This document shows positions 29,171 through 39,115 of a stretch of 64,000 nt of DNA, one piece after another (position 1 is the stretch's first letter; each line of letters begins with the position of its first letter). The position numbers were made by a program, and so were the translations under genes. The DNA comes from an uncultured Alphaproteobacteria bacterium (GTDB lineage: Bacteria > Pseudomonadota > Alphaproteobacteria > HIMB59 > GCA-002718135). The notes below the pieces were generated by a model. It had not been told where the DNA came from. It saw only the letters and a list, made by a program, of their open reading frames with translations, and ran no database searches. The DNA lies in contig CABXWB010000010.1 of assembly GCA_902515745.1 (NCBI GenBank), forward strand, positions 1-64,000. Reading direction: 5' to 3'.

Positions 29171-30365
29171 GCTTATTACAAGCTTCTTTTATTCTGTTGC
29201 ACGCATCTTCTAGAATTGCATCACTAGTTGCATAAGATAATCTAAAATAAGGCGATAAACCAAATGCTGCTCCATGAACTCCTGCTACGCCTTGATCTTC
29301 TAAAAGGTATGTCATAAAATCTTCATCATTGGAGATATGTTTTCCATTTGGTGTCTGTTTTCCAATTATACCCTCGCAATTAGGATAAACGTAAAAAGCT
29401 CCCTCTGGTTTTTGACATGTAATTCCATCTATAGCATTTAATTTATTCAAAACTAAATCTCTTCGTTTTAAAAATTTTTTATTATGCTCGTTTATAAAAT
29501 CCTGTGGACCACTAATTGCTTCAACTGCAGCAGCCATTGTGATTGAAGAAGTTGATGTTGTGCTTTGTGATTGTATTTTGTTCATAGCAGCAATAATCTC
29601 TTTTGGAGCCCCACAATATCCAAGTCTCCATCCTGTCATGCAATATGATTTTGAAACACCATTAAGTGTCAAACATCTGTCTTTTAGTGAAGGTTCAATA
29701 GATGCTAGAGTATGAAATTCTACTTCATCGTAAACAATTTTTTCGTAGATATCATCACACATTATAAGAACATTAGGATGTTTTTTTAATATAAGCGCTA
29801 AGTCTTCTAACTCTTTTTTTGAATAAACTGATCCAGTTGGATTGCTGGGACTGTTTAACATTAACCATTTTGTTTTAGGGTTAATATTTTTTTCTAGTTG
29901 TTCTGGTGTAATCTTAAAATTCTGTGACTGAGGACACTCAACTATAACAGGTTTCCCTTCTGCTAATAAAACAATATCTGGATAACTAACCCAAAAAGGA
30001 GCTGTTATAATAACTTCATCTCCAGGATTAATTGTTGCCATCATAGCATTATAGATAATGTGTTTTCCTCCAACACCACATATGATTTCATCTAATTGAT
30101 AATCTATATTATTATCTTCTCTGAATTTTTTCTGAATTGCTTTTTGTAATTCTGGAGTACCTTTACCTGGCACATATTTAGTTTTACCCTCTTCCATCGC
30201 TTTACTAGCTGCATCTCTTATATTTTTTGGTGTGTTAAAGTCTGGCTCACCTGCTGCAAGAACAATTACATCTTTACCCTCATCCTTCAAAGCCTTGGCT
30301 TTGACATTTATACCTACGGTCATTGAAGGTTTTATTTTACTCAGTCTATCTGCAACAAAATTCAT
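29163..30365 (-). CDS. aspC: Class I PLP aminotransferase, probably aspartate aminotransferase
   Basis: A 400-residue fold-type I aminotransferase with N-terminal VLAAGEPDFNTPKNIRDAA (helps bind the substrate carboxylate), MLNSPSNPTGSVYS, ICDDIYEKIVY and the PLP-lysine region TLNGVSKSYCMTGWRLGY. The C-terminal FRLSYATSD contains the carboxylate-binding arginine. This is the AAT-I gamma type common in alphaproteobacteria and may also accept prephenate or aromatic acids. The TauE permease gene abuts it upstream. Confidence 0.9.
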   Translation of the reverse strand: MNFVADRLSKIKPSMTVGINVKAKALKDEGKDVIVLAAGEPDFNTPKNIRDAASKAMEEGKTKYVPGKGTPELQKAIQKKFREDNNIDYQLDEIICGVGGKHIIYNAMMATINPGDEVIITAPFWVSYPDIVLLAEGKPVIVECPQSQNFKITPEQLEKNINPKTKWLMLNSPSNPTGSVYSKKELEDLALILKKHPNVLIMCDDIYEKIVYDEVEFHTLASIEPSLKDRCLTLNGVSKSYCMTGWRLGYCGAPKEIIAAMNKIQSQSTTSTSSITMAAAVEAISGPQDFINEHNKKFLKRRDLVLNKLNAIDGITCQKPEGAFYVYPNCEGIIGKQTPNGKHISNDEDFMTYLLEDQGVAGVHGAAFGLSPYFRLSYATSDAILEDACNRIKEACNKLT

Positions 30366-31175
30366 TTAAATTATAAAATGTTCAATAATTAGACTAGCAC
30401 AAGTTAACAACAAAAAAAAAGCAAAAATCTTTCTTAATACTAACTTATCTATATTTGATGAAACTTTTGCACCAATTCCAGCAGTAAATATACTAGTTAT
30501 CGATATAAAAAAAACTATTATAATATTTACGTAACCAAGAGAATAAATAGGAAGTTCATTAATATTTGACCCAGTATACATAAACGTTAGTGTGCCTGGA
30601 AAAGCAATTAAAAAACCAAAAACAGCAGACGTGCCAACGGCTTCATGTATCTTTTTTGAAAACATTGTTAAAGTTGGAACACTAAAACTACCACCGCCTA
30701 TACCAATTGTTGCAGATAAAAAACCAATGGAAGAGCTTATTGCAAAGTTAATTATATTTGATGATGGTATATCGTTACTTACAATTATCGGGCTTTGTTG
30801 AAACAGCATATTTAATGAAATCAATAATGCTAGAATGACAAAAAGAATGACTAAACTCTGTCCTGAAATAGAACTCGCTGCAATTGAACCTACAATTGAT
30901 CCTATTATTATTCCCATTGCCCATTTTTTTACAATTATCAAATTTGTATTTTTAAGTTTAATATGGGATCTTATGGAAGAAATTGAAGTAAAACAAATTA
31001 CACCAAGAGAAGAAGCTACAGCAACATGCATCACAATTTCAGAGCTGTAACCAAGATTAAGTAAAATAAAGTAAGTTACAGGTACAATTATTATTCCACC
31101 TCCAACTCCTAATAATCCTGCAATAAAACCAGAGACTAGACCTGTTAATAAAAAAATAAATACTATTGAAGTCAA
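30366..31175 (-). CDS. TauE/SafE-family anion permease
   Basis: A 269-residue membrane protein with about eight segments arranged as two repeats: FIAGLLGVGGGIIIVPVTYF in the first half and IGFLSATIGIGGGSFSVPTL in the second, each containing the family GxGGG motif. The family exports or imports sulfur-containing anions (sulfoacetate, sulfite) or unknown organic anions. The start is apparently TTG at 31175. It sits immediately before the aminotransferase gene, so its substrate may be an amino- or sulfo-acid product, but this is speculative. Confidence 0.88.
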   Translation of the reverse strand: MTSIVFIFLLTGLVSGFIAGLLGVGGGIIIVPVTYFILLNLGYSSEIVMHVAVASSLGVICFTSISSIRSHIKLKNTNLIIVKKWAMGIIIGSIVGSIAASSISGQSLVILFVILALLISLNMLFQQSPIIVSNDIPSSNIINFAISSSIGFLSATIGIGGGSFSVPTLTMFSKKIHEAVGTSAVFGFLIAFPGTLTFMYTGSNINELPIYSLGYVNIIIVFFISITSIFTAGIGAKVSSNIDKLVLRKIFAFFLLLTCASLIIEHFII

Positions 31176-31240
31176 ATAAATTACCGTATTTTAAGTTTCA
31201 TTAATGTAGTAAACAATTTAATATAAAAGTAAATAAGACT

Positions 31241-32368
31241 ATGAAACATGTGCATTGGATAGGAACAGGACTATCTTCTATACCGGGAATTAGAAGATTA
31301 GCAAAAAATTTAGATAATTTTACAGTATGGAATAGAACTTTAGATAAGGCTATAAAGAGTATTGAGCAAGTAGATAAAAACAATGTGAATGCAAAACAGT
31401 TTGATGTTGATTTATTATTTAACGAAACAAACCCAGGTGATATTGTTATTTCTCAACTACCTGCAAACAAACATTTAGAAATAGCTGAACTTTGTTTAAA
31501 ACATAAATGTCATTTTGCATCTACTAGTTACCTTAATCCAGAAATAAATTCGCTGAATGCAGATGTAAAAAAAGAAAATTTAGTATTTATCAATGAGGTT
31601 GGTTTAGACCCAGGTATCGATCATTTTTTTTCTCATTTACTTGTCAGTGATCTTAAAAAAATCTCGACTGAAAAAACAGAAGTGGTTTATGAATCATATT
31701 GTGGGGGTTTTCCAGCAATTCCAAATGATTTCAAATATAAATTTAGTTGGTCCCCAGCTGGAGTAATTAAAGCCTTAAACAATGATGCAAAATATATAAC
31801 AGAAGGTAAAATAAATACTGTAACTCCTTATAAATCTATTAGTTCTTATTCAATATCTGGTGAAAATTTTGAAGCTTATCCAAACAGAGATTCAACACCA
31901 TATGTAAGTGAATACTTGTTTGATGAGAAATGGAAAGTCAAAGAGTTCGTAAGAGGAACTTTGCGACTTGATGGTTGGAAAGACGCTTGGCAAGATATCT
32001 TTTCTATGCTTGAAAATAAATCGGATAATATAGAAGCTGAGATCAATGAAAAAAGTAAAGAATTATTAAAAGATAATAAATACTTACCCAAGGAAGAAGA
32101 TCGCGTTGTACTTTCTGTAAAACTTAAAGCTTTTGAAAATGATAATAAAATTTTTGATAGTTCTTATTTTCTAGATGAAAAAGGAAGTGGTGAAAATACC
32201 GCAATGGGTAAACTTGTATCAATTACTTTATCAGCTGCGATTGATCTAATTATGGATAATAAAATTGAGTCAGGTGTAAAAACTGCACCACATAAAACAG
32301 AACACATAATGTATTTTTTTAAAATTTTAAAAGATTATAAAATTAATATCCAACAAGAGAATGGATAA
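31241..32368 (+). CDS. Saccharopine dehydrogenase (LYS9-like, glutamate-forming)
   Basis: A 375-residue protein with Rossmann start HWIGTGLSSIPGIRRLAKNL and the saccharopine-dehydrogenase catalytic domain (VFINEVGLDPGIDHFFSHLL, SYCGGFPAIPNDFKYKFSWS). This fold splits saccharopine into glutamate and aminoadipate semialdehyde. The downstream gene encodes the matching lysine-side enzyme, overlapping by 8 bases (ATGGATAA). Together they correspond to the two halves of eukaryotic AASS, so lysine catabolism is the likely direction. Confidence 0.85.
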   Translation: MKHVHWIGTGLSSIPGIRRLAKNLDNFTVWNRTLDKAIKSIEQVDKNNVNAKQFDVDLLFNETNPGDIVISQLPANKHLEIAELCLKHKCHFASTSYLNPEINSLNADVKKENLVFINEVGLDPGIDHFFSHLLVSDLKKISTEKTEVVYESYCGGFPAIPNDFKYKFSWSPAGVIKALNNDAKYITEGKINTVTPYKSISSYSISGENFEAYPNRDSTPYVSEYLFDEKWKVKEFVRGTLRLDGWKDAWQDIFSMLENKSDNIEAEINEKSKELLKDNKYLPKEEDRVVLSVKLKAFENDNKIFDSSYFLDEKGSGENTAMGKLVSITLSAAIDLIMDNKIESGVKTAPHKTEHIMYFFKILKDYKINIQQENG

Positions 32369-33590
32369 TCAATTAAGCAATATTGGTATTGTTAGAGAGT
32401 ATAGGAATGATGAGAATAGAACTCCTATAGTTCCAGAACATATTAAAAAATACAAAGAAAGTAATCCGAATATTAATTTCATTATTCAGCCATCAAATAA
32501 TAGATGTTTTTCTGATGAAGAATATAAATTATCTGGCGCTAAAATTAATGACAATTTAAATGAATGCTCAATAATATTCGGGGTTAAAGAAATTGATTCA
32601 AATATTTTAATTAATAATAGGACATATCTTTTTTTTTCTCATACCTTTAAAATTAATAAACAACAAAAAAATATTGATAAAAATAAGAAAGACCTACTCT
32701 TATCAATTTTAAATAAAAAAATCACACTGATTGATTATGAAAATATCAGAGGTAAAAATGGTACTAGGAGTTTAGGTTTTGGAAGATTTGCAGGTATTGT
32801 TGGATGTTATAATACCTTAAATTTATTTCTCAAAATAATTGGAAAACAATCTCTTGCTAGTGCCTACAAAATCAATGATTACGAAAGATTAGTATTAAAT
32901 TTAAAAAATTTATATTTTCCTAAAACTAAAATTCTTGTTACTGGTGATGGCAGGGTTTCAAAAGGAGTAATTGAACTTTTAAATCAAACAAACATTAAAG
33001 CAGTATCAAAAAAAGACTTTTTGGAAAAAAAATTTGATCAACCTATTTTTTGTAATTTGGAAACTAAAGATTATGTCACAAATAATTCTTCCTCTGATTT
33101 TAGCCTTGAGCATTTCATTAATAATCCTCAAGATTATTCGAGTTCTGCATTACAATATTTAAAAGAAACTAATATTCTTATTAGTGCACATTATTGGGAC
33201 CCATCTTCTCCAAAAATATTTGAGGGTGAAAACTTAAAAGATTTAGAAAATCTAAAAATTGTTGGCGATATTACTTGTGATATTAATGGCTCTATCCCAA
33301 CTACAATACGATCAACAACAATTGATAAACCAAATTATTGGATTGAAAGAAATAATTTAAAAGAAATAGATGAAAATAATGATGGAATTGCTGTTATGGC
33401 AGTTGATAATTTACCATCTGAATTACCTCGGGATTCAAGCACAGAATTTAGTGAAGGTATAATCAATGAGGTTCTTCCTTTTTTATTAAAAGAAGATGAT
33501 GGAAGAATATTAAATGGAACAATAACAACAGATGGTAGTTTTTTAGAAAAGTACAATTATTTAAATAATTATATTAATATTAATGAATAA
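32361..33590 (+). CDS. Lysine-ketoglutarate reductase/saccharopine dehydrogenase (LYS1-like)
   Basis: A 409-residue protein of the AlaDh/PNT-like LYS1/LKR family. The N-terminus IGIVREYRNDENRTPIVPEH is typical, followed by SIIFGVKEIDS, YLFFSHTFKINKQQ and a central Rossmann segment ILVTGDGRVSKGVIELL. The C-terminal AVDNLPSELPRDSSTEFSEG is a strong LKR-domain hallmark. It would condense lysine and 2-oxoglutarate to saccharopine. It overlaps uvrB by 8 bases, which has no functional meaning beyond compaction. Confidence 0.85.
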   Translation: MDNQLSNIGIVREYRNDENRTPIVPEHIKKYKESNPNINFIIQPSNNRCFSDEEYKLSGAKINDNLNECSIIFGVKEIDSNILINNRTYLFFSHTFKINKQQKNIDKNKKDLLLSILNKKITLIDYENIRGKNGTRSLGFGRFAGIVGCYNTLNLFLKIIGKQSLASAYKINDYERLVLNLKNLYFPKTKILVTGDGRVSKGVIELLNQTNIKAVSKKDFLEKKFDQPIFCNLETKDYVTNNSSSDFSLEHFINNPQDYSSSALQYLKETNILISAHYWDPSSPKIFEGENLKDLENLKIVGDITCDINGSIPTTIRSTTIDKPNYWIERNNLKEIDENNDGIAVMAVDNLPSELPRDSSTEFSEGIINEVLPFLLKEDDGRILNGTITTDGSFLEKYNYLNNYININE

Positions 33591-35637
33591 AGCAGAAAAA
33601 AAACATCATCTCTCTTCCGAAATCACAACACCTTTTAAAATTGTCAGTGATTTTAATCCAAGTGGTGATCAGCCTGAAGCAATTAAAAGTATTGTTAAAA
33701 GTTTAAATGAAGGAGAACAAGAACAAGTTCTTTTAGGTGTTACTGGATCAGGTAAGACCTTTACAATGGCTAAAGTAATTGAAAAAGTACAGAAACCCAC
33801 TTTAATAATGGCACCAAACAAAACATTAGCAGCACAACTTTATGGCGAAATGAAAAACTTATTTCCAAATAATGCTGTTGAATATTTTGTCAGTTATTAT
33901 GATTATTACACACCAGAAGCATATGTACCAAGATCTGATACATATATTGAAAAAGAATCTTCAATAAATGAACAAATTGATCGTCTAAGGCATTCAGCTA
34001 CTAGATCTTTAGTGGAAAGAAGAGATACAATTATCGTAGCATCAGTTTCTTGTATTTATGGTATTGGATCAGTTGATGCTTATTCCTCAATGTCTTTTAC
34101 TTTAGATAAAAATCAATCAATAAGTAGAGAGATAATTATCAGAAAGTTGGTTGAACTTTTATACAAACGTCGTGACATGGACTTTAGAAGAGGTAGCTTT
34201 AGGGCTAAGGGAGATATATTAGAAATTTTCCCTTCACACTATGAAGATATTTCTTGGAAAATATCTATGTTTGGAGATGATATAGAGAGTATAACACAAG
34301 TGGACCCACTTACTGGAGAGAAGCTTGGAGAACTTGAACAAATAAGAATCTTTGCAAATTCTCATTATGTAACTCCAAAGCCAACAATAAAAAAAGCAAT
34401 TAATATGATTAAGAATGATCTAAAAAAACAATTAGAGATTTTTGAAAAAGAAAAAAAATACTTAGAAAGACAAAGGTTGGATGAGAGAACTACATTTGAC
34501 TTAGAAATGATGGAAACTACTGGAAGCTGCAATGGTATTGAAAACTATTCTAGATATTTGTCAGGAAGAAAGCCAGGTGAACCTCCTCCTACACTTTATG
34601 AATATATTCCGGAAGACTCTTTATTGTTTATAGATGAAAGCCATCAGACATGTGGTCAAATAGCTGGAATGTACAAAGGTGATTTTTCTAGAAAATCAAC
34701 TTTAGCTCAATATGGTTTTAGACTACCAAGTTGTGTTGATAACAGGCCTTTAAAAAGAGAAGAATGGGACGCAATGCGTCCACAAACTATATTTGTAAGT
34801 GCAACACCAGGAGATTATGAACTTGAAAAGACAGGTGGTACCTTTGTTGAGCAAGTAATTAGACCAACAGGTTTAATTGATCCACCTATTGAGATAAGAC
34901 CAACTAAACATCAAATTGATAACTTAATTGATGAATGTAAAAAGACTATAGATAAAGGTCATCGTGTTCTAATCACAACACTTACCAAAAAAATGGCCGA
35001 AGATCTTACTGAATATATTAATGAAGAAGGATTAAAGGTAAGGTATCTTCACTCTGATATCGATACATTAGAAAGAATAGAAATTATTAGAGATCTAAGA
35101 TTAGGAGTTTTTAATGTTTTAGTTGGAATAAATCTTCTTAGAGAAGGTTTAGATATTCCAGAATGCGCTTTAATGGCTATTTTAGATGCTGATAAGGAAG
35201 GCTACCTTCGTTCTAGAACTAGTTTAATTCAGACGATTGGTAGGGCTGCAAGAAATGTTGAAAGTAAGGTGTTAATGTATGCTGATAATATGACTACTAG
35301 CATGAAAGAAGCAATGGAAGAAACAGATAGAAGAAGATCTAAACAACTTGAATATAATGAAATTAATAAGATTACACCGGTTAGTATAAAAAAGAATATT
35401 CAAGAAATAATTGAAAATACTGCTGAACAAGATCATGTTACAGTTGAAATTGATAATGCTAAAGAATTAGTTGGTAAGGATCTTAATAAACATATTAAAA
35501 ATTTAGAGAAAAAAATGAATGAATTTGCTTCAAAACTTGAATTTGAAGATGCAGCAAGATTACGAGATGAAATCAATAGATTAAAAGCAAAAGAAGTGGG
35601 TCTTTCTAATAAAGTTTTACAGTTTAAAAAGAATTAA
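33583..35637 (+). CDS. uvrB: Excinuclease ABC subunit B
   Basis: A 684-residue UvrB for nucleotide-excision repair. Present are the Walker A GVTGSGKTF near residue 50, the beta-hairpin YYDYYTPEAYVPRSDTYIEK, the DEAD-type FIDESHQT, helicase motifs GINLLREGLDIPECALMAIL and IQTIGRAARN, and a C-terminal UVR domain (FEDAARLRDEINRLK) that contacts UvrC. Family length is normal. It overlaps the downstream hydratase/hydrolase gene by one base (TAATG). Confidence 0.97.
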   Translation: MNKAEKKHHLSSEITTPFKIVSDFNPSGDQPEAIKSIVKSLNEGEQEQVLLGVTGSGKTFTMAKVIEKVQKPTLIMAPNKTLAAQLYGEMKNLFPNNAVEYFVSYYDYYTPEAYVPRSDTYIEKESSINEQIDRLRHSATRSLVERRDTIIVASVSCIYGIGSVDAYSSMSFTLDKNQSISREIIIRKLVELLYKRRDMDFRRGSFRAKGDILEIFPSHYEDISWKISMFGDDIESITQVDPLTGEKLGELEQIRIFANSHYVTPKPTIKKAINMIKNDLKKQLEIFEKEKKYLERQRLDERTTFDLEMMETTGSCNGIENYSRYLSGRKPGEPPPTLYEYIPEDSLLFIDESHQTCGQIAGMYKGDFSRKSTLAQYGFRLPSCVDNRPLKREEWDAMRPQTIFVSATPGDYELEKTGGTFVEQVIRPTGLIDPPIEIRPTKHQIDNLIDECKKTIDKGHRVLITTLTKKMAEDLTEYINEEGLKVRYLHSDIDTLERIEIIRDLRLGVFNVLVGINLLREGLDIPECALMAILDADKEGYLRSRTSLIQTIGRAARNVESKVLMYADNMTTSMKEAMEETDRRRSKQLEYNEINKITPVSIKKNIQEIIENTAEQDHVTVEIDNAKELVGKDLNKHIKNLEKKMNEFASKLEFEDAARLRDEINRLKAKEVGLSNKVLQFKKN

Positions 35638-36641
35638 TGGATATTGTATTTTCAGAAACTAACCAAACTGGAATCATTAAACTTAATCGTCCTAAAGCAT
35701 TAAATGCTCTCAATTTAGAAATGGCAAAAAAATTCCATGACAAATTATTAGAATGGGAAGAAAAAGATAATATCTTAAGAGTATTGTTAGTTGGAGAAGG
35801 TAAACATTTTTGTGCAGGAGGTGATGTAAAATCTCTTGTTCTTGCTGGAAAAGAAAACTCTTTAAAACATGATTTTTTTAAAATTGAATATAAACTTAAT
35901 TATTTAATAAGCCAATTTAGTAAAGAATTTCTCTCAGTTTGGAATGGTGTAGTGATGGGAGGTGGGGTTGGTTTATCAATATATGGTGATCACAGATTGG
36001 CAACAGACAATTCAAAATTCGCAATGCCAGAGTCTGCCATTGGTTTTTTTCCAGATGTTGGTGGAAGTTATTTTTTATCAAATCTTCCAGGTAACATTGG
36101 TAAGTATATTGGTTTAACGGGTGAGGTTTTGGGTTTAAATGAATTAATTTTTTTTGGGTTAGCAACACACTATTTTAAAAGTAATAAAATAGAAGATGTT
36201 AAAGAAAATTTTATTTCAAGAGGAGAAATTTTATTTGATAATTTTGAAGTAGAGAATGATACATATCTAATTAAAAATATGAATTTGATTAACGAATTAT
36301 TCAATGGAAATATTAAAACAATCATATCAAATTTAAAAAATAATAATTCAGATTTTTCAAATAAAATTTTAGATGTTCTTTTAGTTAAGTGTCCAATGAG
36401 TCTTGCGATAAGCACTAAACTTATAGATGATGCAAAAGGTAAATTGTTAAGAGAATGTTTAGAAACTGAATTTCAATTAAGTCAAAAAATAGTATACCGT
36501 AGTGACTTTGATAATGGTGTAAATTCTATGCTAATTTCAAAAGATCATAATCCTATTTGGGAACCATCAAAAATAGATGAAATAAATATAGAAGATCTAG
36601 ATTTTTATTTTGAAACTCATACTGAAAATCTTTATCTATAA
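35637..36641 (+). CDS. Enoyl-CoA hydratase family, probably 3-hydroxyisobutyryl-CoA hydrolase
   Basis: A 334-residue crotonase-fold protein of the ECH_2/HIBYL-CoA hydrolase type: GIIKLNRPKALNALNLEMAK, FCAGGDVKSL (oxyanion hole), WNGVVMGGGVGLSIYGDHRLATDN and the catalytic FAMPESAIGFFPDVGGSYFL. The longer length and the MPE-x-x-IG-F-PD-GG-S pattern separate hydrolases from plain hydratases. The usual role is valine degradation, matching nearby amino-acid catabolic genes. Confidence 0.88.
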   Translation: MDIVFSETNQTGIIKLNRPKALNALNLEMAKKFHDKLLEWEEKDNILRVLLVGEGKHFCAGGDVKSLVLAGKENSLKHDFFKIEYKLNYLISQFSKEFLSVWNGVVMGGGVGLSIYGDHRLATDNSKFAMPESAIGFFPDVGGSYFLSNLPGNIGKYIGLTGEVLGLNELIFFGLATHYFKSNKIEDVKENFISRGEILFDNFEVENDTYLIKNMNLINELFNGNIKTIISNLKNNNSDFSNKILDVLLVKCPMSLAISTKLIDDAKGKLLRECLETEFQLSQKIVYRSDFDNGVNSMLISKDHNPIWEPSKIDEINIEDLDFYFETHTENLYL

Positions 36642-36649
36642 TATTACAA

Positions 36650-39097
36650 ATGAGTAATAAAATTCCCACTTCTGCTAAAGTAGTTGTAATAGGTGGTGGT
36701 ATAGCTGGATGTTCTGTAGCTTATCATTTAGCAAAATTTGGATGGAAAGATGTGATCTTGCTAGAAAGAGATCAATTAACTTCTGGAACTACTTGGCATG
36801 CAGCAGGACTGATTGGTCAGATTGGTGCATCAGCAACCATTACAAAACTTAGAAATTATTCGTTAAATTTATATAAAGACCTGGAAAAAGAAACAGGATT
36901 GGCAACAGGTTTAAAACAAAACGGCTCTTTAACTATTGCAACAACTAATGATCGATTAGAAGAATTAAAAAGACAAGCTACTTTTGCTCAAAGATTTAAT
37001 ATAGAAGTAAATGAATTAGAAAAAAATCAGATTAAGGATATTTATTCTCTTATAAATACTGATGATGTTGTTGGTGGAATATTTATTCCAAAAGATGGTC
37101 AAGCAGACCCTGTTGGTATAACAAATGTTCTAGCTAAATCGGCAAAAATGTATGGTGCTCAAATATTTGAACATTGTTCTGTAAATAAAATCCTTACTAA
37201 AAATGGATCTATAGAAGGTGTAGATACAAAACATGGAAAAATTAAATGTGAGTATATTGTTCTAGCATCTGGAATGTGGTCAAGGCAGATAGCAAATGAT
37301 ATAAATGTTAGTATACCACTATATCCAAATGAACACTTCTATATATTAAGTGAGCCGTTAAAAGAAATTTCTAAATCACTACCAGTTCTTAGAGATTACA
37401 ATAATTGCTTATATCTAAAAGAGGATGCTGGAAAAATTTTAGTAGGAATTTTTGAGCCTAAAGCTAAACCTGCATTTACTGATACATATAAAGTGCCCAA
37501 TGATTTTTCTTTTGGAGAACTACCTGAAGATTTTGATCATTTTGAACCACATTTAAAAAATGCTATGAAAAGAATACCAGCCCTTGAAAATGTAGGTATA
37601 AGAAAATTCTTTAACGGACCTGAGGCTTTTACTCCAGATACAAATTATCTTTTAGGAGAAACACCAGAAGTAAAAAACTTTTATGTTTGTTGTGGATTTA
37701 ATAGTATTGGTATTCAGAGTGCTGGTGGTGCAGGTAAAGTAACTGCAGAATGGATGATGAACGGTGAAGTTAATGATGATCTTTACTCATTAGATATTTC
37801 AAGATTTGAAAAATTTCACTCTGAGACAAAATTTATAACTGAAAGAGTTACTGAGTCATTAGGAAATTTATATGCAATGCACTGGCCTTATAAACAACAT
37901 AAATCTTCGAGAAATATTAAATTACTTCCTTTTCATAATGATTTGAAAATAAAAGGAGCATGCTTTGGTCAAGTGGCCGGTTTTGAAAAACCAATGTGGT
38001 ATGCTCTAAATGGTAAGAAACCAGAATATGAGTATAGTTATGGCTATCAAAATTGGTATGATGCAGCAAAGTATGAAACAATAAACACAAGAAAAAATGC
38101 TGGTTTATTTGACTTAAGTGCCTTTGCAAAATTGGAAATTAAGGGAGACACTGCCTTCAACGATCTTCAACGATTATGCTGTAATAATATTAAAAATTAT
38201 CCTGGTCATACAACTTATACACAAATGCTTAATTCAAATGGTGGTATTGTTGCTGATTTAACAGTTACTTGTATTGATACTAATTCTTTTCGTATTGTAA
38301 CGGGTTCATCTGTGAGAGAACATGATAAAAAACATATTTCAGAAAATTTAAGTAAAAACACAACTTTAATTGATATTACTGAAAGTTTAGCTTGCTTTGG
38401 TATTTTTGGTCCTAAAAGTAGAGAAATTCTAACAGAAATATTCGGAAAACATTTTTCAAAAGATAATTTTAAATTTGGAACTGCTAAAGAAATATCATTA
38501 AAAAATAATAAATTAATCTTCCAAAGATTATCTTTTGTTGGTGAACTTGGTTGGGAAATTTATGTTCCTATAAATATATCTAGAGAAATTTATTTAGATT
38601 TAGTAAAAGTTGGAGAAAAATATAACCTTTCGCATGCTGGTGCCCATGCACTAGATATCATGAGAATGGAAAAGGGATATTTACATTGGGGTCATGATAT
38701 CTCTCCAGCTGAAAACCCTTTTGAAGCTGGATTAGAATTAACTGTAAAATTAAATAAAAAAACAGATTTTATAGGTAAAGAAGCTTTAAAAACAAAAAAT
38801 AGAATTAAGAAGAAGCAATTAACAAATTTTGTTTTAGAAAAATCTGTGCCAGGAAACCCGCTCTTATTACATGATGAACCTATTTATTATAAAAATAAAA
38901 TTGTGGGAGAAACAACTTCTAGCAATTATTCATTTTGTTATAATAAAAATATGGTTTTTGGATATATAGATTCAGAAATAGATTTAAAAAAATTAAATGG
39001 AAGTAATTTTGAAGTTGAGGTTGCTAAAAATAAATATGTTATGTCTGTTCAATTTAATCCATTGCATGATCCTGAAAATAATTTTACAAAAATATAA
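36650..39097 (+). CDS. Dimethylglycine/sarcosine dehydrogenase-like flavoprotein (DAO-GcvT fusion)
   Basis: An 815-residue flavoprotein. An N-terminal DAO domain (FAD motif VVVIGGGIAGCSVAYHLAKF) carries TSGTTWHAAGL, whose His50 matches the covalent FAD site of mammalian and bacterial DMGDH/SARDH. An FAO_M middle region is followed by GcvT-like domains (about 430-810) with GELGWEIYVP and AHALDIMRMEKGY. The GcvT part transfers the released one-carbon unit to tetrahydrofolate. It suggests demethylation of dimethylglycine or sarcosine from marine betaines. The exact N-methyl substrate cannot be decided from sequence. Confidence 0.88.
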   Translation: MSNKIPTSAKVVVIGGGIAGCSVAYHLAKFGWKDVILLERDQLTSGTTWHAAGLIGQIGASATITKLRNYSLNLYKDLEKETGLATGLKQNGSLTIATTNDRLEELKRQATFAQRFNIEVNELEKNQIKDIYSLINTDDVVGGIFIPKDGQADPVGITNVLAKSAKMYGAQIFEHCSVNKILTKNGSIEGVDTKHGKIKCEYIVLASGMWSRQIANDINVSIPLYPNEHFYILSEPLKEISKSLPVLRDYNNCLYLKEDAGKILVGIFEPKAKPAFTDTYKVPNDFSFGELPEDFDHFEPHLKNAMKRIPALENVGIRKFFNGPEAFTPDTNYLLGETPEVKNFYVCCGFNSIGIQSAGGAGKVTAEWMMNGEVNDDLYSLDISRFEKFHSETKFITERVTESLGNLYAMHWPYKQHKSSRNIKLLPFHNDLKIKGACFGQVAGFEKPMWYALNGKKPEYEYSYGYQNWYDAAKYETINTRKNAGLFDLSAFAKLEIKGDTAFNDLQRLCCNNIKNYPGHTTYTQMLNSNGGIVADLTVTCIDTNSFRIVTGSSVREHDKKHISENLSKNTTLIDITESLACFGIFGPKSREILTEIFGKHFSKDNFKFGTAKEISLKNNKLIFQRLSFVGELGWEIYVPINISREIYLDLVKVGEKYNLSHAGAHALDIMRMEKGYLHWGHDISPAENPFEAGLELTVKLNKKTDFIGKEALKTKNRIKKKQLTNFVLEKSVPGNPLLLHDEPIYYKNKIVGETTSSNYSFCYNKNMVFGYIDSEIDLKKLNGSNFEVEVAKNKYVMSVQFNPLHDPENNFTKI

Positions 39098-39115
39098 TTT
39101 TTTACGATCTAATAT

